Assembly (NCBI GenBank): GCA_002361615.1
Contig: DETK01000020.1
Span: forward strand, 1-15,896
Reading direction: 5' to 3'
Length of the DNA stretch: 15,896 nucleotides
From: Bacteroidales bacterium UBA3290
Lineage (GTDB): Bacteria; Bacteroidota; Bacteroidia; Bacteroidales; UBA932
How positions within the stretch are numbered: the first letter of the stretch is position 1; the number at the start of each line of letters is the position of its first letter. The notes beneath the pieces are model-generated. The model saw only the letters and a program-made list of their open reading frames with translations. It had not been told where the DNA came from and made no database searches. Positions 14,501 to 15,896 of the stretch are shown one piece after another. The position numbers and the translations under genes were made by a program.

Positions 14501-15457
14501 TTATACGGGCAGGTTGTGGAACCAGGAATGGCAGGTAATGAAAAAAGAAACGATAAACGGAACGGATACGGTGAGGACAAAGCCGTGGTAGATGGATACC
14601 GGAGCATAGCGGCTGCCGCCATATCGGACAGCAGCCGGTAGCGTCGTGTCCATCGATGTGGCGCCGCCGGAGGAGATGATGGCGTAGGGTCCGAACCACT
14701 TGCGGAGCATGGGAGCGGTCAGCAGGGTCAGCAGTTCTCGCAGCAGGTTGGCCGCCAGGGCTATGGTGGCCACCATCGGACCGCGCTGCTCGTCGAGCAG
14801 GACGCTCGAGAGCGAATAGTAACCAAAACCCGAAGTGACCGCGAGCGTGTCGGTAAGATCAGGTACTGATGTACGGAACCAGGTAAGCAGCCCCCACGCC
14901 AGCAGACCGCCCGTCAGGGAACCTACGACCGTTACCAGGGGCAGCAGCAGGCTTCGGAGCGGCAGCGTCTTGAGACTTGCGAAGAATCCTTCCTCCATCC
15001 CAAGCCCGAAGCCGACGCAGACCAGGAGGAGATAGAGGCCCCACTCGGTAATCTGGTCCATCGGCAATCCCTCAGGGACCCATCCGGCGAGGGCGACAAG
15101 CACCCCGGCGACAAAGCATCCTACGATGATCAGGCTGTCGCGCATCCCGCCGCTCGGTTTTTGGGCAGCGCCGGTCTCGGCCGGAGAGGGGCTGGATGCC
15201 AGTTCTTCTTTTTTCGTAAAGAGTCGTGCAAAGAAGACGCTGCCCAGGATGGCCAGCACCGACACGACAAGGGCTGTCAGGCCCATTGTCGGAAGGTCTG
15301 CCAGCAGTTCCCGGTTTCCGCCGATTTCCAGGCCCAGGATGAAGAGCAGCAGGCAGATGGAAGCCAGTGTGATAGCCGACGTCGGCAGCTTCACGCGCCC
15401 TTTCAGCAAAAGGCCCAAAAGAAAACCGGCCAGAAGAAATCCAATGGTTATGATCAT
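14501..15457 (-). CDS. lysO: LysO family (DUF340) lysine exporter
   Basis: An inner-membrane protein of 318 residues with about eight to nine hydrophobic segments. E. coli LysO (YbjE) exports L-lysine and its toxic analogue thialysine. Family landmarks are a small N-terminal half (two to three helices, LGLEIGGNREL), a loop of about 30 residues rich in Ser, Pro and Lys (81-105), then a C-terminal half with GFGLGMEEGF (149-158), SGFGYYSLSS (209-218), NLLRE (237-241) and GGATSMDTTLP (264-274) containing a conserved intramembrane Asp270. Length fits. It begins 49 bp after the PEP carboxykinase stop with no clear -7 box between, and is followed after 1 bp by the nitroreductase. The name is confident at family level; lysine itself as substrate is inherited from the family. 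Confidence 0.85.
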   Translation of the reverse strand: MIITIGFLLAGFLLGLLLKGRVKLPTSAITLASICLLLFILGLEIGGNRELLADLPTMGLTALVVSVLAILGSVFFARLFTKKEELASSPSPAETGAAQKPSGGMRDSLIIVGCFVAGVLVALAGWVPEGLPMDQITEWGLYLLLVCVGFGLGMEEGFFASLKTLPLRSLLLPLVTVVGSLTGGLLAWGLLTWFRTSVPDLTDTLAVTSGFGYYSLSSVLLDEQRGPMVATIALAANLLRELLTLLTAPMLRKWFGPYAIISSGGATSMDTTLPAAVRYGGSRYAPVSIYHGFVLTVSVPFIVSFFITCHSWFHNLPV

Positions 15458-15500
15458 TTTTCTTCCAGCCGGTTTTTAGAATGATACTACAGTTGGTTTC

Positions 15501-15515
15501 AAGCTGTTACAGCTT
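15501..15515 (-). terminator. Hairpin enclosing the pckA stop codon
   Basis: AAGCTG-TAA-CAGCTT forms a perfect 6-bp stem with the TAA stop codon as its entire loop. There is no U run after it, so it is at most a weak terminator or a 3'-end stabiliser. Confidence 0.25.
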
Positions 15516-15896
15516 CGGACCAGCGGCCACCAGGGCCTTGCCGGCCTTGTTGTACTCGTACTTCTTGAAGTTCTTGATGAAGCGGCCTGCGAGATCCTTG
15601 GCCTTCTCTTCCCACTGCTTGGGATCGGCGTAGGTGTCGCGAGGGTCGAGGATGTGCGGATCCACGCCTTCGAGCTGCGTCGGGACTTCGAAGTCGAAGA
15701 ACGGAATCTTCTTGGTCGGAGCCTTGTCGATGCTGTGGTCGAGGATAGCGTCGATAATGCCGCGGGTATCCTTGATGGAGATGCGTTTGCCCGTACCGTT
15801 CCAGCCGGTGTTCACCAGGTAGGCCTTGGCGCCGGATTTCTTCATCTTCTTGACGAGTTCCTCGGCGTATTTGGTCGGGTGCAGTTCGAGGAAGGC
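15507..15896 (-). CDS. pckA: Phosphoenolpyruvate carboxykinase (ATP), C-terminal part
   Basis: The final 129 residues of ATP-dependent PEP carboxykinase; the 5' end lies beyond the window and the frame is open to its last base. In anaerobic Bacteroidota this enzyme mainly runs from PEP plus CO2 to oxaloacetate with ATP gain, feeding succinate and propionate formation. Recognisable C-terminal landmarks are HPTKYAEELVKKMKKSGAKAY (first residues in view), LVNTGWNGTGKRISIKDTR, and PFFDFEVPTQ and VDPHILDPRDTY near the end, all typical of the ATP-type enzyme. The catalytic Lys, P-loop and metal residues are outside the window. The protein ends normally at GPKL, so there is no sign of truncation other than the window edge. 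An ATG at 15845 is internal. Confidence 0.94.
   Translation of the reverse strand, partial: AFLELHPTKYAEELVKKMKKSGAKAYLVNTGWNGTGKRISIKDTRGIIDAILDHSIDKAPTKKIPFFDFEVPTQLEGVDPHILDPRDTYADPKQWEEKAKDLAGRFIKNFKKYEYNKAGKALVAAGPKL

Noticed and set aside
14500..14622. Longer start for the nitroreductase at 14622
   Set aside because: The extra 41 residues overlap LysO in another frame and do not resemble the family; the ATG at 14499 directly follows the LysO stop.

Overview
This window looks like a GC-rich (about 60% by eye) chromosome segment of a member of the Bacteroidales. The clues are start codons without Shine-Dalgarno sequences, a perfect TAnnTTTG-type -7 box, a Porin_10-like outer-membrane protein, an AmgK-like kinase with a RapZ C-terminal domain, and lipoprotein glycosidases in a polysaccharide-type locus. 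GC content and gene content would suit a Rikenellaceae/Alistipes-like or related uncultured gut lineage, but the genus cannot be fixed from the sequence alone.

Layout. (1) 1-6349, + strand: a tightly packed galactan/galactose operon. It holds the 3' end of a GH53 endo-beta-1,4-galactanase, a GH2 beta-galactosidase lipoprotein, galactokinase (galK) and galactose mutarotase (galM), then an FtsX/LolE-type ABC permease joined to galM by an ATGA overlap. Together the four sugar genes would cut beta-1,4-galactan to oligosaccharides, release galactose, equilibrate its anomers and phosphorylate it. No galT, galE or SusC/D gene is in the window. (2) 6350-6594: the only gene-free stretch apart from the short gap at 13799-13911. 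It lies between converging genes and can fold into a multibranched structured RNA of about 165 nt. (3) 13798-6595, - strand: five genes with gaps or overlaps of 12 bp or less behind one candidate promoter. In transcription order they are an AmgK-like sugar kinase fused to a RapZ C-terminal domain, a MurU-like nucleotidyltransferase, a nicotinate phosphoribosyltransferase fused to a nicotinamidase, a putative porin and a secreted lytic transglycosylase. This looks like a peptidoglycan-recycling operon that also carries NAD salvage. (4) 13799-13911: a short intergenic region with a -7 box, a 15-bp palindrome and four alternating GGGCACA(A) boxes. (5) 15896-13912, - strand: the 3' end of ATP-dependent PEP carboxykinase, a LysO-type exporter and a SagB-like nitroreductase.

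The points most worth following up are the two unusual fusions (kinase-RapZ_C and NAPRT-nicotinamidase) in one operon, the structured intergenic RNA, the palindrome and repeat cluster at the operon promoter, and a 70-bp AT-rich patch in the middle of the GH2 gene next to its catalytic nucleophile. No tRNA, rRNA, CRISPR array, insertion sequence or phage gene was seen.
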